50,502 bases of DNA from Natrinema salsiterrestre (lineage in GTDB: Archaea; Halobacteriota; Halobacteria; Halobacteriales; Natrialbaceae), in assembly GCF_029502005.1 (NCBI RefSeq), contig NZ_JAMQOT010000017.1, positions 1 through 50,502 of the forward strand, in the 5' to 3' direction. The notes beneath the pieces were generated by a model that saw only the letters and a program-made list of their open reading frames with translations, was not told the origin of the DNA and made no database searches. Numbering within the stretch: the stretch's first letter is position 1; every line of letters starts with the position of its first letter. The translations under genes were made by a program, and so were the position numbers. Shown one piece after another: positions 42,257 through 50,502 of the stretch.

Positions 42257-44068
42257 GTGACACAGACGCGCGATCACGTTATCCGGATTGATCTCTCGGC
42301 GCGGACGGTTCATCGCCAGCCCGTTCCGGAGCGGTGGCGTCGGCAGTTCCTCGGCGGTAAAGGGCTCGGCGCTCGATACCTGTACGAAGAACTGGGGGCG
42401 GCTACCGATCCCCTGGGACCGGACAACCTGCTTGGGTTCATGCTCGGTCCACTGTCAGGCTACCTCCCTGGGGATACACGATACGCCGCGGTCACGAAAT
42501 CGCCGCTCACCGGTGGATTTCTCGACTCCTACGCCGGCGGGCAGTTCCCCGCTCGTCTCGCGGGGGCCTGTCCGGACTGTCTCGGCGTTCTCGTGACGGG
42601 ACAGGCGGACTCGCCGGTCGCGATCCTGATCGACGAGAGTGAAATCGAGATCACCAGTGCAGACGATCTCGTCGGGGCTGACGTCGAGGCCGTCACAGAT
42701 ACCTTTCCCGACGCCGCCGTAGCGTGTATCGGCCCGGCGGGGGAATCGCTGGTCAGGTATGCATCTATCGCGTCCGACGGTGGGGACCACCACGCCGGTC
42801 GAGGCGGTGCGGGTGCGGTTATGGGCTCGAAGAACCTCCAGGCGGTCGTCGTCCGCGGTGATCCGATTCGACCGACCGGCGATCTCGAGAAACTACACCG
42901 ACGGTACGCCGAGGCGTATCGAGATCACGACACCGGCCGCTGGTTGCGTGCGGGAGCGACGATCGAGAGCCTCGATTTCGCCGACGAAACTAGAATGCTC
43001 GCTACTCGAGGATGGCAGGAGACGGCGTTCGACGGGAGCGATGCGATCGGCGTCGAGGCCGCCAGCGCGGCCGCCCACGAGCGGGAGTATCCCGACGAAG
43101 ACCATCCCGGAGGATTCCGTATCGAAACCGACGACGGTGAAACCGTCCCGCGCGGCGGGGCCGCGATGACATTAGGTGCAGGGCTCGGAATCGACGACTT
43201 CGAGGACATCGCGGCGCTCGGAGCGCGCTGCGATCGCCTCGGGCTTGACGTGATCAGTGTCGGGAACGCCATCGCGTGGGCGATACGAGCGACCGATGCG
43301 GGACACGTCGACTGCGATGTCTCGTTCGGGAACGCCGACGCCATCGCGGCGCTGTTAGACCGGATCGCGACGCGCGAGGGGCCGGTCGCGGACGCGCTGG
43401 CCGACGGCGTCGCCGTCGCGGCCGACCGCTACGGCGGCGAGGCGTTCATTCCGACCGTGAAGTCGATGGCGGTCCCGTCGTATGATCCGCGCCGCGCCGG
43501 TAGCATGGCGATCGCGTACGCGACGAGCGATCGAGGGGCCTGCCACCGTCGTGCGCGCCCGTTCGAGCGAGAGGCTTTCGACGGGGAGTGGTCGCTCGAA
43601 AAGCAGGTTCGGGCGGTCGTCACTGCACAGAACGCGCGCTCAGCCCTCTGGAGTCTCCCGACGGATGACTTCCTCGGCGAGGTATTCGACGATCTGGGCG
43701 CGGAGTGGCTCGCCGCGCTCGGACGGACGGACGACGCCAGTGATCTCTACCGGCTGGGCGAACGAGTGTGGACGCTCGTTCGGTTGTTCAACGTCCGTGA
43801 GGGATTCGATCGGGCAGATGATAGCCTCCCGCCGGTCTTTCGTGAGCCGACTGTCGACGGACGGAAGAGCTATATCGACCCGGACGAGTTCGAGCGAGCA
43901 CTTGATCGCTACTATGGCGCTAGGGGATGGGGACCGAACGGTCGGCCACTCGCCGACACACTCGCCCGACTGAAACTCGACGACGTCGTCGACGACGAGA
44001 CGCCGCTCGGCACTCCGTCAACGGACGGTTCAGACGGCTTATCCGCGAGCGACCGCCACGATGCGTGA
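42257..44068 (+). CDS. Aldehyde ferredoxin oxidoreductase family protein lacking the Fe-S cysteines
   Basis: 603 residues, normal for tungsten-pterin AORs. N-terminal domain: FLGGKGLGARYLYEEL, GPLSGYLPGDTRYAAVTKSP, GRGGAGAVMGSKNLQAVVVRG; middle: LGAGLGIDDFEDIAALGARCDRLGLDVISVGNAIAWA; late: GACHRRARPF. The CxxCxxxC that binds the [4Fe-4S] cluster should precede ETDDGETVPRGG; instead there is EYPDEDHPGGF, and no C-terminal partner Cys is seen near WSLPTDDFLGEVFDDL. A different CxxC (C105, C108) occurs earlier. AORs oxidise aldehydes, including phenylacetaldehyde or benzaldehyde, to acids. Start is GTG at 42257. Confidence 0.8.
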   Translation: MTQTRDHVIRIDLSARTVHRQPVPERWRRQFLGGKGLGARYLYEELGAATDPLGPDNLLGFMLGPLSGYLPGDTRYAAVTKSPLTGGFLDSYAGGQFPARLAGACPDCLGVLVTGQADSPVAILIDESEIEITSADDLVGADVEAVTDTFPDAAVACIGPAGESLVRYASIASDGGDHHAGRGGAGAVMGSKNLQAVVVRGDPIRPTGDLEKLHRRYAEAYRDHDTGRWLRAGATIESLDFADETRMLATRGWQETAFDGSDAIGVEAASAAAHEREYPDEDHPGGFRIETDDGETVPRGGAAMTLGAGLGIDDFEDIAALGARCDRLGLDVISVGNAIAWAIRATDAGHVDCDVSFGNADAIAALLDRIATREGPVADALADGVAVAADRYGGEAFIPTVKSMAVPSYDPRRAGSMAIAYATSDRGACHRRARPFEREAFDGEWSLEKQVRAVVTAQNARSALWSLPTDDFLGEVFDDLGAEWLAALGRTDDASDLYRLGERVWTLVRLFNVREGFDRADDSLPPVFREPTVDGRKSYIDPDEFERALDRYYGARGWGPNGRPLADTLARLKLDDVVDDETPLGTPSTDGSDGLSASDRHDA

Positions 44069-44089
44069 CTCGAACCGGCCGCCGGTAGG

Positions 44090-44359
44090 TTACCGAAGCT
44101 CCATCTTTTCCGCGCGTTCAACTGCGAGCTCGGTGATCTCGCTGACGGAACTATCGGAACGGTCCGCGAGCACGCGGAGCAACATGCCGAGCTGAATCGC
44201 GGCCGTCTCTCGGAGTTCCGCCGCTTCCTCCGTATCGTTACCGAAGTAGTACTCGTGGCGACCATCGTCGTGGATGAGCCCGGTGTATACGGATCGGAGA
44301 TCGTCTTCAGTAACTGCCTCGGCCGCTTGTTCCTGAACGTCGTCGAATTGCGGATGCAT
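44090..44359 (-). CDS. Small conserved-looking haloarchaeal protein of unknown function
   Basis: 89 residues, mostly helical and acidic: HPQFDDVQEQAAEAVTEDDL, HEYYFGNDTEEAAELRETAAIQLGMLLRVLAD and a C-terminal helix. Codon pattern and acid content match real genes, and I recall similar haloarchaeal proteins without a function. It is convergent with the AOR gene, 21 bp between stops. Confidence 0.6.
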   Translation of the reverse strand: MHPQFDDVQEQAAEAVTEDDLRSVYTGLIHDDGRHEYYFGNDTEEAAELRETAAIQLGMLLRVLADRSDSSVSEITELAVERAEKMELR

Positions 44360-44596
44360 TATCGTCCCATCGATCCGTTCGATGTACCCTCAAAGCTTCG
44401 ATACCGATTCAACCGATGATTCAGACGACAGACTTCGGTCGTCGGCATCATATCGGGACTCGTGTTCTCCTGTCGATGGCTATCTCGAGTTCGGTCACTG
44501 TAGAAGTCAGTGAAATACTTCGAAGAACCTCGAGGCACGCTCCGTTCTTCCGTGCCTCCGTTCTGGTCGCGGACACGCTACGATGTGACATTCGGG

Positions 44597-44608
44597 TATT
44601 TTTTAATA
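44597..44608 (+). promoter_or_regulatory. TATA box of the formate dehydrogenase operon
   Basis: TATTTTTTAATA is centred about 30 bp before the ATG at 44633, giving a leaderless or nearly leaderless transcript and supporting this start. Confidence 0.5.
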
Positions 44609-44632
44609 CCTGCCTGCAAACCGTGGGTATCG

Positions 44633-46156
44633 ATGACGGATCATACAGGAGTCATTGGCGGCCCGCCGATCGTCCGTGTCTCGGCGGCGGTTGCGGCGGA
44701 TCGGGGCGACCGCATCTCCACCGCCGCTCGTGATGCCGCGGACTCCGTGCGAGTCGTCCGAACCGGGCCAACAGGTATCGCGGAACTGGAGCCGCTCGTT
44801 CTCGCGACCGACGGTGGACTGACCGGTTTCTTTCACTCGCCGTCCCCGTCGACGGTTCGAGACCTCGTCACGGAGCTGGAATCGGGCGAGGTTCCGACCG
44901 CCCGTGCAGATGCCATCGTCGAACACGACGCGGACACTCGATCGCTTCCGATTCCAGACAACGGTCCCCTCTCGACGGGGCACCGACTCGTCCTCGGTCC
45001 CTGCGGCTGGGTCGATCCACTCGACCCAGCCGACTACGCACTTTCCCCGACAGAACGCGACGCCGGTGGGTCCGCGGACGCGGGAATAATAGCCCGTGGA
45101 CGGGGCGATGCCGTCGCCGACGAACCGGCCGCCGACGCCTGGGAACGCGCCCGCGAGACCGACGGGGATCCGGTCGTCGTCGTCAACGTGAACGAGTCCG
45201 ACGGCCGACAGCAGGCCGACCGAACGCTGCTCGCCGGTGCCCCGATTGCAGTCCTCGACGGCGTCGCGGCGGTCGCAGAGTACGTCGGTGCCGAGGACGC
45301 GGTCATCTACCTGAACGAACGCGAGACCGAACTCCAGCACCACGTTCGACAGGCGGTGGATGCGGTCGAAGACGAGCTGTCGGTAGCCCCGGATGTCGTC
45401 GCCGGCCCGGACGAGTACCGCGCCGGCGCGCCGACGGCGGCCCTCGAGGTAATGGAGGGGGCAGACCGGATCGAGCCGCGTCGACAGCCACCAACACCGG
45501 CCGAGTACGGCCTCTACGGGCGGCCGACGGTCGTTCACACACCGCGAACGTTCGCGCAGATCCAACGGGCACTTCGAACGCCGAAGTCGCTCGATGCAGA
45601 GGCGCCGGATCCGGGGACGCGACTCGTCACTGTAACCGGCGACGTCGAGACGCCGGCAACCGTCGAGCTGGATTCCGGAACGACACTCGAGGCGACTCGC
45701 GACGCCGTTTCGATGAACGGTTCGTTCAAAATGGCCTGCGTCGGCGGTGTCTTTGGCGGGATAACTACCGATTTGGACGTCCGTCCCACTGCATCGTCAC
45801 TCACCGCTGCAGGTCTCGGGACTGACGGGGTCGTCGAACTGTTGAGCGACGACCGCTGTGCGGTCGCGACCGCCGGCAAGCGGGCGCGGTTCGCGTCCGA
45901 GGAGAACAGCGGCCGGTGCGTTCCAGGGCGAGAGGGAACGAAACAGCTCACGGAGCTGCTCCGCGAGATCTATCGGGGTTCGTTCGAGAGCGACGAGATC
46001 CGCGAACTGGGGCGCGTGATGGCCCGCTCGAGCAACTGCCAGATCGGGACCCGCGCCCCGCGGCCGGTCGTAACGGCAATGGACGAGTTCGAACCGGAGT
46101 TCCGGGTTCACGCCGACGGACGATGTCCGAACGGGACGTGTAGTGAACAACTATGA
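44633..46156 (+). CDS. NuoF/FdsB-like NAD-linked subunit with altered FMN and Fe-S motifs
   Basis: 507 residues similar to the 51-kDa NADH/FMN subunit of complex I and NAD-linked formate dehydrogenases. The FMN loop reads ARGRGDAVAD (usually GRGGAGFPTG), the NADEGEP segment is NVNESDG. In the cluster motif ES-C-G-x-C-x-P-C-R, two Cys are replaced (S426, G432), C429 and the distant C469 remain. It overlaps the formate dehydrogenase gene by 4 bp (ATGA) and so should be its electron-transfer partner, but its flavin and cluster binding are in doubt. Start chosen at 44633 from TATA spacing; a longer in-frame reading from 44510 would run through the promoter. Confidence 0.78.
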   Translation: MTDHTGVIGGPPIVRVSAAVAADRGDRISTAARDAADSVRVVRTGPTGIAELEPLVLATDGGLTGFFHSPSPSTVRDLVTELESGEVPTARADAIVEHDADTRSLPIPDNGPLSTGHRLVLGPCGWVDPLDPADYALSPTERDAGGSADAGIIARGRGDAVADEPAADAWERARETDGDPVVVVNVNESDGRQQADRTLLAGAPIAVLDGVAAVAEYVGAEDAVIYLNERETELQHHVRQAVDAVEDELSVAPDVVAGPDEYRAGAPTAALEVMEGADRIEPRRQPPTPAEYGLYGRPTVVHTPRTFAQIQRALRTPKSLDAEAPDPGTRLVTVTGDVETPATVELDSGTTLEATRDAVSMNGSFKMACVGGVFGGITTDLDVRPTASSLTAAGLGTDGVVELLSDDRCAVATAGKRARFASEENSGRCVPGREGTKQLTELLREIYRGSFESDEIRELGRVMARSSNCQIGTRAPRPVVTAMDEFEPEFRVHADGRCPNGTCSEQL

Positions 46157-49100
46157 GTACGCACGAGCCACTTCCACGAGTACCGACGATCGACGATCGA
46201 CAAGACAAGACGCCAGTGACGGCGACGTTCGAGACCGGCACTGCGAACGATCCGCCTGCCGGCACGGCCGGCGAGGGGTCGACAACTCTCTCGGTCAACG
46301 GACAGTCGGTGACCGTTTCGGCCGGGTCGACCGTCATCGACGCGATGCAGGCAGTCGACGACGAAACGGTCTCGGTCGATGTGGGAGCCGACAGCCTTGG
46401 AGACGACGTCGACGTTCCTGCACTGTGTCACTACGATCGGGAGGGCGACGTGAGCGACGAAATCGGGCCACGAAGCGAATGCCGGACCTGCATGGTCGAG
46501 ACGGCCGAACACGGTCTCGTCCCTTCCTGTTCGTTCCCCGCCGAGGACGGGTTGACAGTCAGGACCGACACGGCCGACGCCGAGGAAAGCCGGAGCGTCA
46601 ATCTCGACCTCGTCCTATCGAATCACAACCTCCGCTGTACGACCTGTAACGGAAACGGTCAGTGCGAACTTCAGGACGCCGCGATCAGCGAGGGCGTCGA
46701 CCATCCGCGTTACGACGTATTCGCAGACAGAGACGAGTACGAGCCGATCGACGACACATCGTCGTTCATCCAGATCGACCGCAACAAGTGCATCCTCTGT
46801 AATCGGTGCGTCGAGGGGTGCAACGACGTACAGGTCGAGGGCGTGCTCCGCATTGAGGGACACGGTGAGGACACCCGGATCGGATTTCAGTCGGATGCGG
46901 AGACGATGGCCGAGTCGGACTGCGTCTCCTGTGGTCACTGTGCGACGGTCTGTCCGACTGGTGCGCTCACCGAGAAGGGGATCGGCGGTGCCGCAACTCT
47001 CCCGTTGCCCGGCTTCACGCAGCGCAACTCCATCGGGAAGACCATCGAAACCGACGAGGTCGAGACGCTGGACGATACGACCGCACCGAATCGGCCTCCC
47101 GAACCCAGTGGAGCCCCTACTTCCGTCGGAGCGGCCGGCTCCGACGACGCGACGGGTATCGCTCGCTTCATAGAGAGGGCCAGAAGCCGCGCGACTGAAC
47201 TGACCAGCGAGTACGGTCATAAGGCGGTTCTGGTCGGCGAACACACCGCCGAGGGCATTGCGATGAACACGCTTCCCGAAGGGCGACTCTTCAATATCGC
47301 CGATTTCGTCAGCGACGTTCGTCTCGACCGCATCGATACCGAAGAGACGACGTGTGGCTTCTGTGCGGTCGGCTGTCGGTTCGAGATGTGGGGCAAAGAC
47401 GGCGAAACGATCGGCGTCAAACCGGTCGACGATCCGACTGCAGCGCCCGCTAATAACTTTTCGACCTGCGTGAAAGGGAAGTTCGGCCACGAGTTCGCAA
47501 ACAGCGATGAACGACTCACGGAACCGCTCGTCCGGACCGGATCCGGGGATTTCAAACCCGTCTCGTGGGATGAGGCCCTCGAGTACGTCGCAGAGAACCT
47601 CCGGGAGATTCAGGACGAGCACGGTGTCGACACCGTCAGCTGTCTCGCGTCGTCGAAGGGAACGAACGAGGAGGCGTACCTCGTCCAGAAGTTCGCCCGG
47701 CAGGTTCTCGGAACCAAGAACGTCGACAATTGCGCCCGCCTCTGTCACTCCTCGACGGTTGCGGCCCTCCAGCAGACGCTGGGCTACGGTGCGATGACTA
47801 ACCGGATCAACGAGGATATCGGCGAGGCCGACGCCTATCTCATCACCGGGTCGAACACGACCGAGAGTCACCCCGTTCTGGCGACGCGTATCAAACAGAA
47901 CGTCCGCGACGGTGCCGATCTGGTCGTGTTCGACCCGCGAAAAATCGGTATTGCCGAACACGCCGACCAGTATACCCGGACCGAGCCGGGCTACGACGTG
48001 GCCTGGATTAATGGACTGATCCGGTATATCATCGAGCATGATCTCCACGACGAGGACTTCATCGAACGCAATACCAGGAACTTCGACGAACTCCGCGAGA
48101 AGGTTCGGCCGTATACGCCACAGCGGGTAGAGGAGGTCGCGGGAGTCCCAGCCGACGAACTCGAGTCGGCCGCAGAGACCCTCGCTGAGGCCGATACCGT
48201 CGTCTTCGGCTGGGCGATGGGGATGACTCAGTCCAGCCACGGCACCCAGAACGTCCTCGCGCTCGCGAATCTCGCGCTCACGCTCGGCCAACTCGGGAAA
48301 CCCGGCGCCGGTCTCTCGCCGTTCCGGGGCCAGAACAACGTGCAGGGCGGTGGCGGGGACATGGGGACCCTTCCCGGTAGTCTGCCAGGGTACCAGGATC
48401 CGTCCGATGACGAGGTTCGAGCGAAATTCGCCGACGCTTGGGGTGAGCAGCCGCCGGCCGAACCCGGTCTCAAGGTGCCCGAGATGTTCAGTGAGGCTCA
48501 CAATGAGAATCTTCGAGGGATGTACATCGTGGGAGAGAACCCAGCGCTCTCCGAACCCGACGTTCAGCATGCCGAGAAAGCCCTCGAAGCGCTGGACTTT
48601 CTCGTCGTTCAGGACATCTTCATGACCGAAACCGCCGAACATGCCGACGTGGTCCTCCCTGCGGCCACGTCACCGGAGAAACACGGGACGTTCACCAACA
48701 CGGAGCGGAGGATTCAGCGCGTTCGTCCGACAGCTGAACCGCCCGGCAATGCACGGCAAGACTGGGAGATCACCCAAGAGTTAGCGAACCGCTTAGGCTA
48801 CGATTGGGACTACGGACATCCTCGGGAGATCATGGATGAGATCAGCGATATCGCACCGATTTACGGCGGCGTCAACTACGAGCGCCTCGAGAACGGACAC
48901 CACCACGGGCTGCAGTGGCCAGTTCCGGACGACGATCATCCCGGAACGCCGTACTTGTACGATTACGACGACGGAGACTTCAACTTCGAGGACGGACGCG
49001 CTCGCTTCGTACCGGCTGATAGCGGGCAGCCCGGCGAAATTCCCGACGAGAACTATCCCCTGACGCTCACGTCAGGCCGCGTCCTCTATCACTGGCATAC

Positions 49101-49479
49101 CGGTCAGCTCACTCGCCGCGTCGAGGGACTCATGAGCCACATCGGCGAGAGCTTCGTCGAGATCAACCCCGAGTTAGCCGAGCGAGTCGGTATCGCCGAC
49201 GGGGACTACGTCCGCGTCGAATCCCGCCGCGGCGAAATTGTCGTCAAAGCACAGATAACCGATCGCGTCGACGCAGGGACGCTGTTCATACCGATGCACT
49301 TTGCCGCCGGTGCGGTCAATAAACTCACTCAAGAGACGTACGACCCGAAGTCGGGCATTCCCGAGTACAAGGTCTCGAGCGTCCGCATCGAACCGCTCGG
49401 ACCGGAGACCGACGCCGACGTGCTTCGAACGCCGGATGTCGGAGCGGGCGGCGATGGAACCGCTACCGGCGACGACTGA
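46153..49479 (+). CDS. Molybdenum/tungsten formate dehydrogenase alpha subunit, FdsA/NuoG-type
   Basis: 1108 residues. In order: [2Fe-2S] domain (C92, C110, C113, C126); NuoG-like His-Cys3 motif (HNLRC162TTC165...C171); two [4Fe-4S] sites (C213/216/219/223 and C257/260/263/267); catalytic molybdopterin domain with its own [4Fe-4S] (C401/404/408/439) and metal ligand C531 in ARLCHSST; the C-terminal MopB domain ends with TSGRVLYHWHTG...MHFAAGAVN. The organisation is that of NAD-dependent formate dehydrogenases, which oxidise formate to CO2. All ligands are intact, in contrast to its NuoF-like partner. The Mo-ligand is Cys, not selenocysteine. Confidence 0.9.
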   Translation: MSTHEPLPRVPTIDDRQDKTPVTATFETGTANDPPAGTAGEGSTTLSVNGQSVTVSAGSTVIDAMQAVDDETVSVDVGADSLGDDVDVPALCHYDREGDVSDEIGPRSECRTCMVETAEHGLVPSCSFPAEDGLTVRTDTADAEESRSVNLDLVLSNHNLRCTTCNGNGQCELQDAAISEGVDHPRYDVFADRDEYEPIDDTSSFIQIDRNKCILCNRCVEGCNDVQVEGVLRIEGHGEDTRIGFQSDAETMAESDCVSCGHCATVCPTGALTEKGIGGAATLPLPGFTQRNSIGKTIETDEVETLDDTTAPNRPPEPSGAPTSVGAAGSDDATGIARFIERARSRATELTSEYGHKAVLVGEHTAEGIAMNTLPEGRLFNIADFVSDVRLDRIDTEETTCGFCAVGCRFEMWGKDGETIGVKPVDDPTAAPANNFSTCVKGKFGHEFANSDERLTEPLVRTGSGDFKPVSWDEALEYVAENLREIQDEHGVDTVSCLASSKGTNEEAYLVQKFARQVLGTKNVDNCARLCHSSTVAALQQTLGYGAMTNRINEDIGEADAYLITGSNTTESHPVLATRIKQNVRDGADLVVFDPRKIGIAEHADQYTRTEPGYDVAWINGLIRYIIEHDLHDEDFIERNTRNFDELREKVRPYTPQRVEEVAGVPADELESAAETLAEADTVVFGWAMGMTQSSHGTQNVLALANLALTLGQLGKPGAGLSPFRGQNNVQGGGGDMGTLPGSLPGYQDPSDDEVRAKFADAWGEQPPAEPGLKVPEMFSEAHNENLRGMYIVGENPALSEPDVQHAEKALEALDFLVVQDIFMTETAEHADVVLPAATSPEKHGTFTNTERRIQRVRPTAEPPGNARQDWEITQELANRLGYDWDYGHPREIMDEISDIAPIYGGVNYERLENGHHHGLQWPVPDDDHPGTPYLYDYDDGDFNFEDGRARFVPADSGQPGEIPDENYPLTLTSGRVLYHWHTGQLTRRVEGLMSHIGESFVEINPELAERVGIADGDYVRVESRRGEIVVKAQITDRVDAGTLFIPMHFAAGAVNKLTQETYDPKSGIPEYKVSSVRIEPLGPETDADVLRTPDVGAGGDGTATGDD

Positions 49480-49544
49480 GCCGTTCGGTCTCGAATCTAA
49501 TGGAGAAACGACGGGAAGAAGTAGCTGAATTGTAATCGACTACC

Positions 49545-50279
49545 ATGGAGCTCGTCGAGGCACTCGACGCCGGCGACGGTCTCGTCTGCGTCGTTGGAGC
49601 GGGCGGGAAGAAGACGACGCTATACGCGCTAGCCGATCGTATCGAGCGCTCGATCGTCACCGCTACGGTTCGAATTCCGATTTTTGACGATCACGTCGAC
49701 TCAGTCACCGTTACTGACGATCCGCGGGCGGCCGTACGAACTGCATCGTCTTGGCCGTTCGGTGTCGTTCGAGAACGTGAGAGAGCGGACCGATACCGAG
49801 GGTTCGATCCGGACATCGTCACGTCCTTCGTAGATGAGATTTCGGATCGAGTTGACGTCGTACTCGTCAAGGCTGACGGAGCGCGGACTCGTCTCTTGAA
49901 AGCACCGAACCGTTCCGAACCACGGATTCCCGAGGTGACTGATACAGTCGTCCCGATTGCGAGCGCGGCCGTCGTCGGGAAGCGACTGACGTCGGAACAC
50001 GTCCACCGGCCGAAACTGGTCTCCGAACTGACCGGCCTTGACACAGGTGACCGAATCCGGCCCGTCGATGTTGCGACCGTTCTGGCGGACGATGATGGCG
50101 GTCACAAGCGCGTTCCTGACGGGTCGACCGTCATTCCCGTCGTGAACATGGTGGACAACGATCGGCGTGAACGTATCGGTCGCGAGATCGCAACGGCGAT
50201 ACTGGAACGAACTGATGTCCCGCGGGTCGTCCTCACCCGGATGATCGCAACCCGGCCGGTCGTTACCGTCTGCCAGTAA
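49545..50279 (+). CDS. yqeC: YqeC family P-loop protein (molybdenum enzyme maturation)
   Basis: 244 residues with a P-loop at the start (VVGAGGKKTTLYALAD), VVLVKADGARTRLLKAP in the middle and RPKLVSELTGLDTGDRI, VVLTRMIATRPVV at the end, the pattern of YqeC, a protein linked in bacteria to selenium-dependent molybdenum hydroxylases. Here it follows the formate dehydrogenase by about 65 bp and has no SelD nearby, so a role in maturing a Mo/W cofactor for the formate dehydrogenase or AOR is more likely. Last complete gene before the right IS. Confidence 0.75.
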   Translation: MELVEALDAGDGLVCVVGAGGKKTTLYALADRIERSIVTATVRIPIFDDHVDSVTVTDDPRAAVRTASSWPFGVVRERERADRYRGFDPDIVTSFVDEISDRVDVVLVKADGARTRLLKAPNRSEPRIPEVTDTVVPIASAAVVGKRLTSEHVHRPKLVSELTGLDTGDRIRPVDVATVLADDDGGHKRVPDGSTVIPVVNMVDNDRRERIGREIATAILERTDVPRVVLTRMIATRPVVTVCQ

Positions 50280-50382
50280 CCCCACGAGTTCGTCTGGCAC
50301 ATGATCAGATAGCTGAGGACTCTTGCCTGCGACGCGTCTTCGGCTTCTATCGAAAACGGGTCAGATTCCGACACGGGGCAGT

Positions 50383-50502
50383 GTCTAGTTAGGCCAGCTT
50401 GAGAAGTGAGCAGGTCGTAGAGTTTGTTTGGGACAATGCTCGCAGACCTGCTCAGCGAGTGCTACGCGACGGAATTTGATGAATCTTGGGAGCGTGAGCG
50501 GA
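50383..50502 (+). mobile_element. Right IS end with 5' part of an outward-reading transposase
   Basis: Repeats the left window end in inverted orientation (109 of 120 bases). GTCTAGTTAG faces inward, then an ATG at 50436 starts MLADLLSECYATEFDESWER and runs off the edge after 22 codons, exactly like the left copy. Differences between the copies are mostly outside the coding part or at single codons (S/C, A/T, C/S), so these are two diverged members of one family. Confidence 0.6.

Noticed and set aside
46615-48642. Long 675-codon minus-strand frame opposite the formate dehydrogenase
   Set aside because: Antisense shadow of a gene whose metal-binding motifs are all intact on the plus strand.
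1-50502. CRISPR array, tRNA or rRNA genes
   Set aside because: No regularly spaced repeats, no cloverleaf with conserved TTC arm and no rRNA-like stretch were found on either strand by reading.

Overview
This window looks like a segment of a haloarchaeal genome, probably from the Natrialbales/Haloterrigena-Natrinema type. The evidence is a strongly acidic proteome, high GC coding sequence with AT-rich spacers, and mostly leaderless starts about 27-32 bp behind TATA boxes. Haloarchaeal hallmark families are also present: Bat-type HTH_10, DUF7344, RdfA with its SMC-like partner, a Tat/lipobox solute-binding protein, and a DpsA cluster. Both ends of the window carry the same 120 bp sequence in inverted orientation (about 91% identical). 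Each end holds the first 22 codons of what is probably an insertion sequence transposase reading outward, so the 50 kb is bracketed by two IS copies.

Layout. 1-5.4 kb: three tandem Dps-like ferritins, an IS605-type relic, an HxlR regulator divergent from a truncated SDR and a two-domain VOC dioxygenase, and a Bat-type regulator. 5.4-9.0 kb: an SMC-like ATPase and RdfA (cell-shape/chromosome-structure pair) next to about 0.9 kb of AT-rich non-coding DNA. 9.0-22.1 kb: acyl-CoA catabolism (acyl-CoA dehydrogenase, aldehyde dehydrogenase, thiolase with an HMG-CoA-synthase-like/DUF35 fusion, SDR reductase, 3-hydroxyacyl-CoA dehydrogenase, enoyl-CoA hydratase, PaaG-like isomerase) mixed with small regulators, a GNAT and a UspA. 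22.2-27.1 kb: a complete branched-chain/aromatic-acid type ABC importer (LivFGMHK order on the minus strand), divergent from a GctAB/IpdAB-like pair. 28.9-36.1 kb: a broken HTH gene, an aryl-CoA ligase, a [2Fe-2S] ferredoxin, a GNAT, the paaA-paaD-paaB-paaC-zinc ribbon operon, and an enoyl-CoA hydratase. 36.3-40.6 kb: a four-gene operon with an unknown small protein, two UbiD-family proteins and an MBL hydrolase. 40.8-50.3 kb: a MaoC hydratase, a PaaG-like isomerase, an aldehyde:ferredoxin-oxidoreductase homologue, a NuoF-like plus FdhA-type formate dehydrogenase, and a YqeC-like protein.

Read as a whole, the window encodes a nearly complete aerobic phenylacetyl-CoA (Paa) pathway in archaeal form: import (Liv), activation (ligase), epoxidation (PaaABCD plus a free ferredoxin instead of PaaE), isomerisation (PaaG-like), ring opening (PaaZ apparently split into a MaoC protein and an aldehyde dehydrogenase), then beta-oxidation-like steps (hydratase, dehydrogenase, thiolase). 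Several multi-domain bacterial Paa proteins appear here as separate genes: PaaD as two genes, PaaZ as two genes, and PaaE reduced to a ferredoxin. The UbiD pair, the IpdAB-like pair and the unusual AOR suggest that further aromatic or alicyclic acids feed into the same route. Pathway assignments are inferences from family membership and gene context. Remarks comparing with E. coli or other homologues rest on recalled family knowledge, not on alignments run here.
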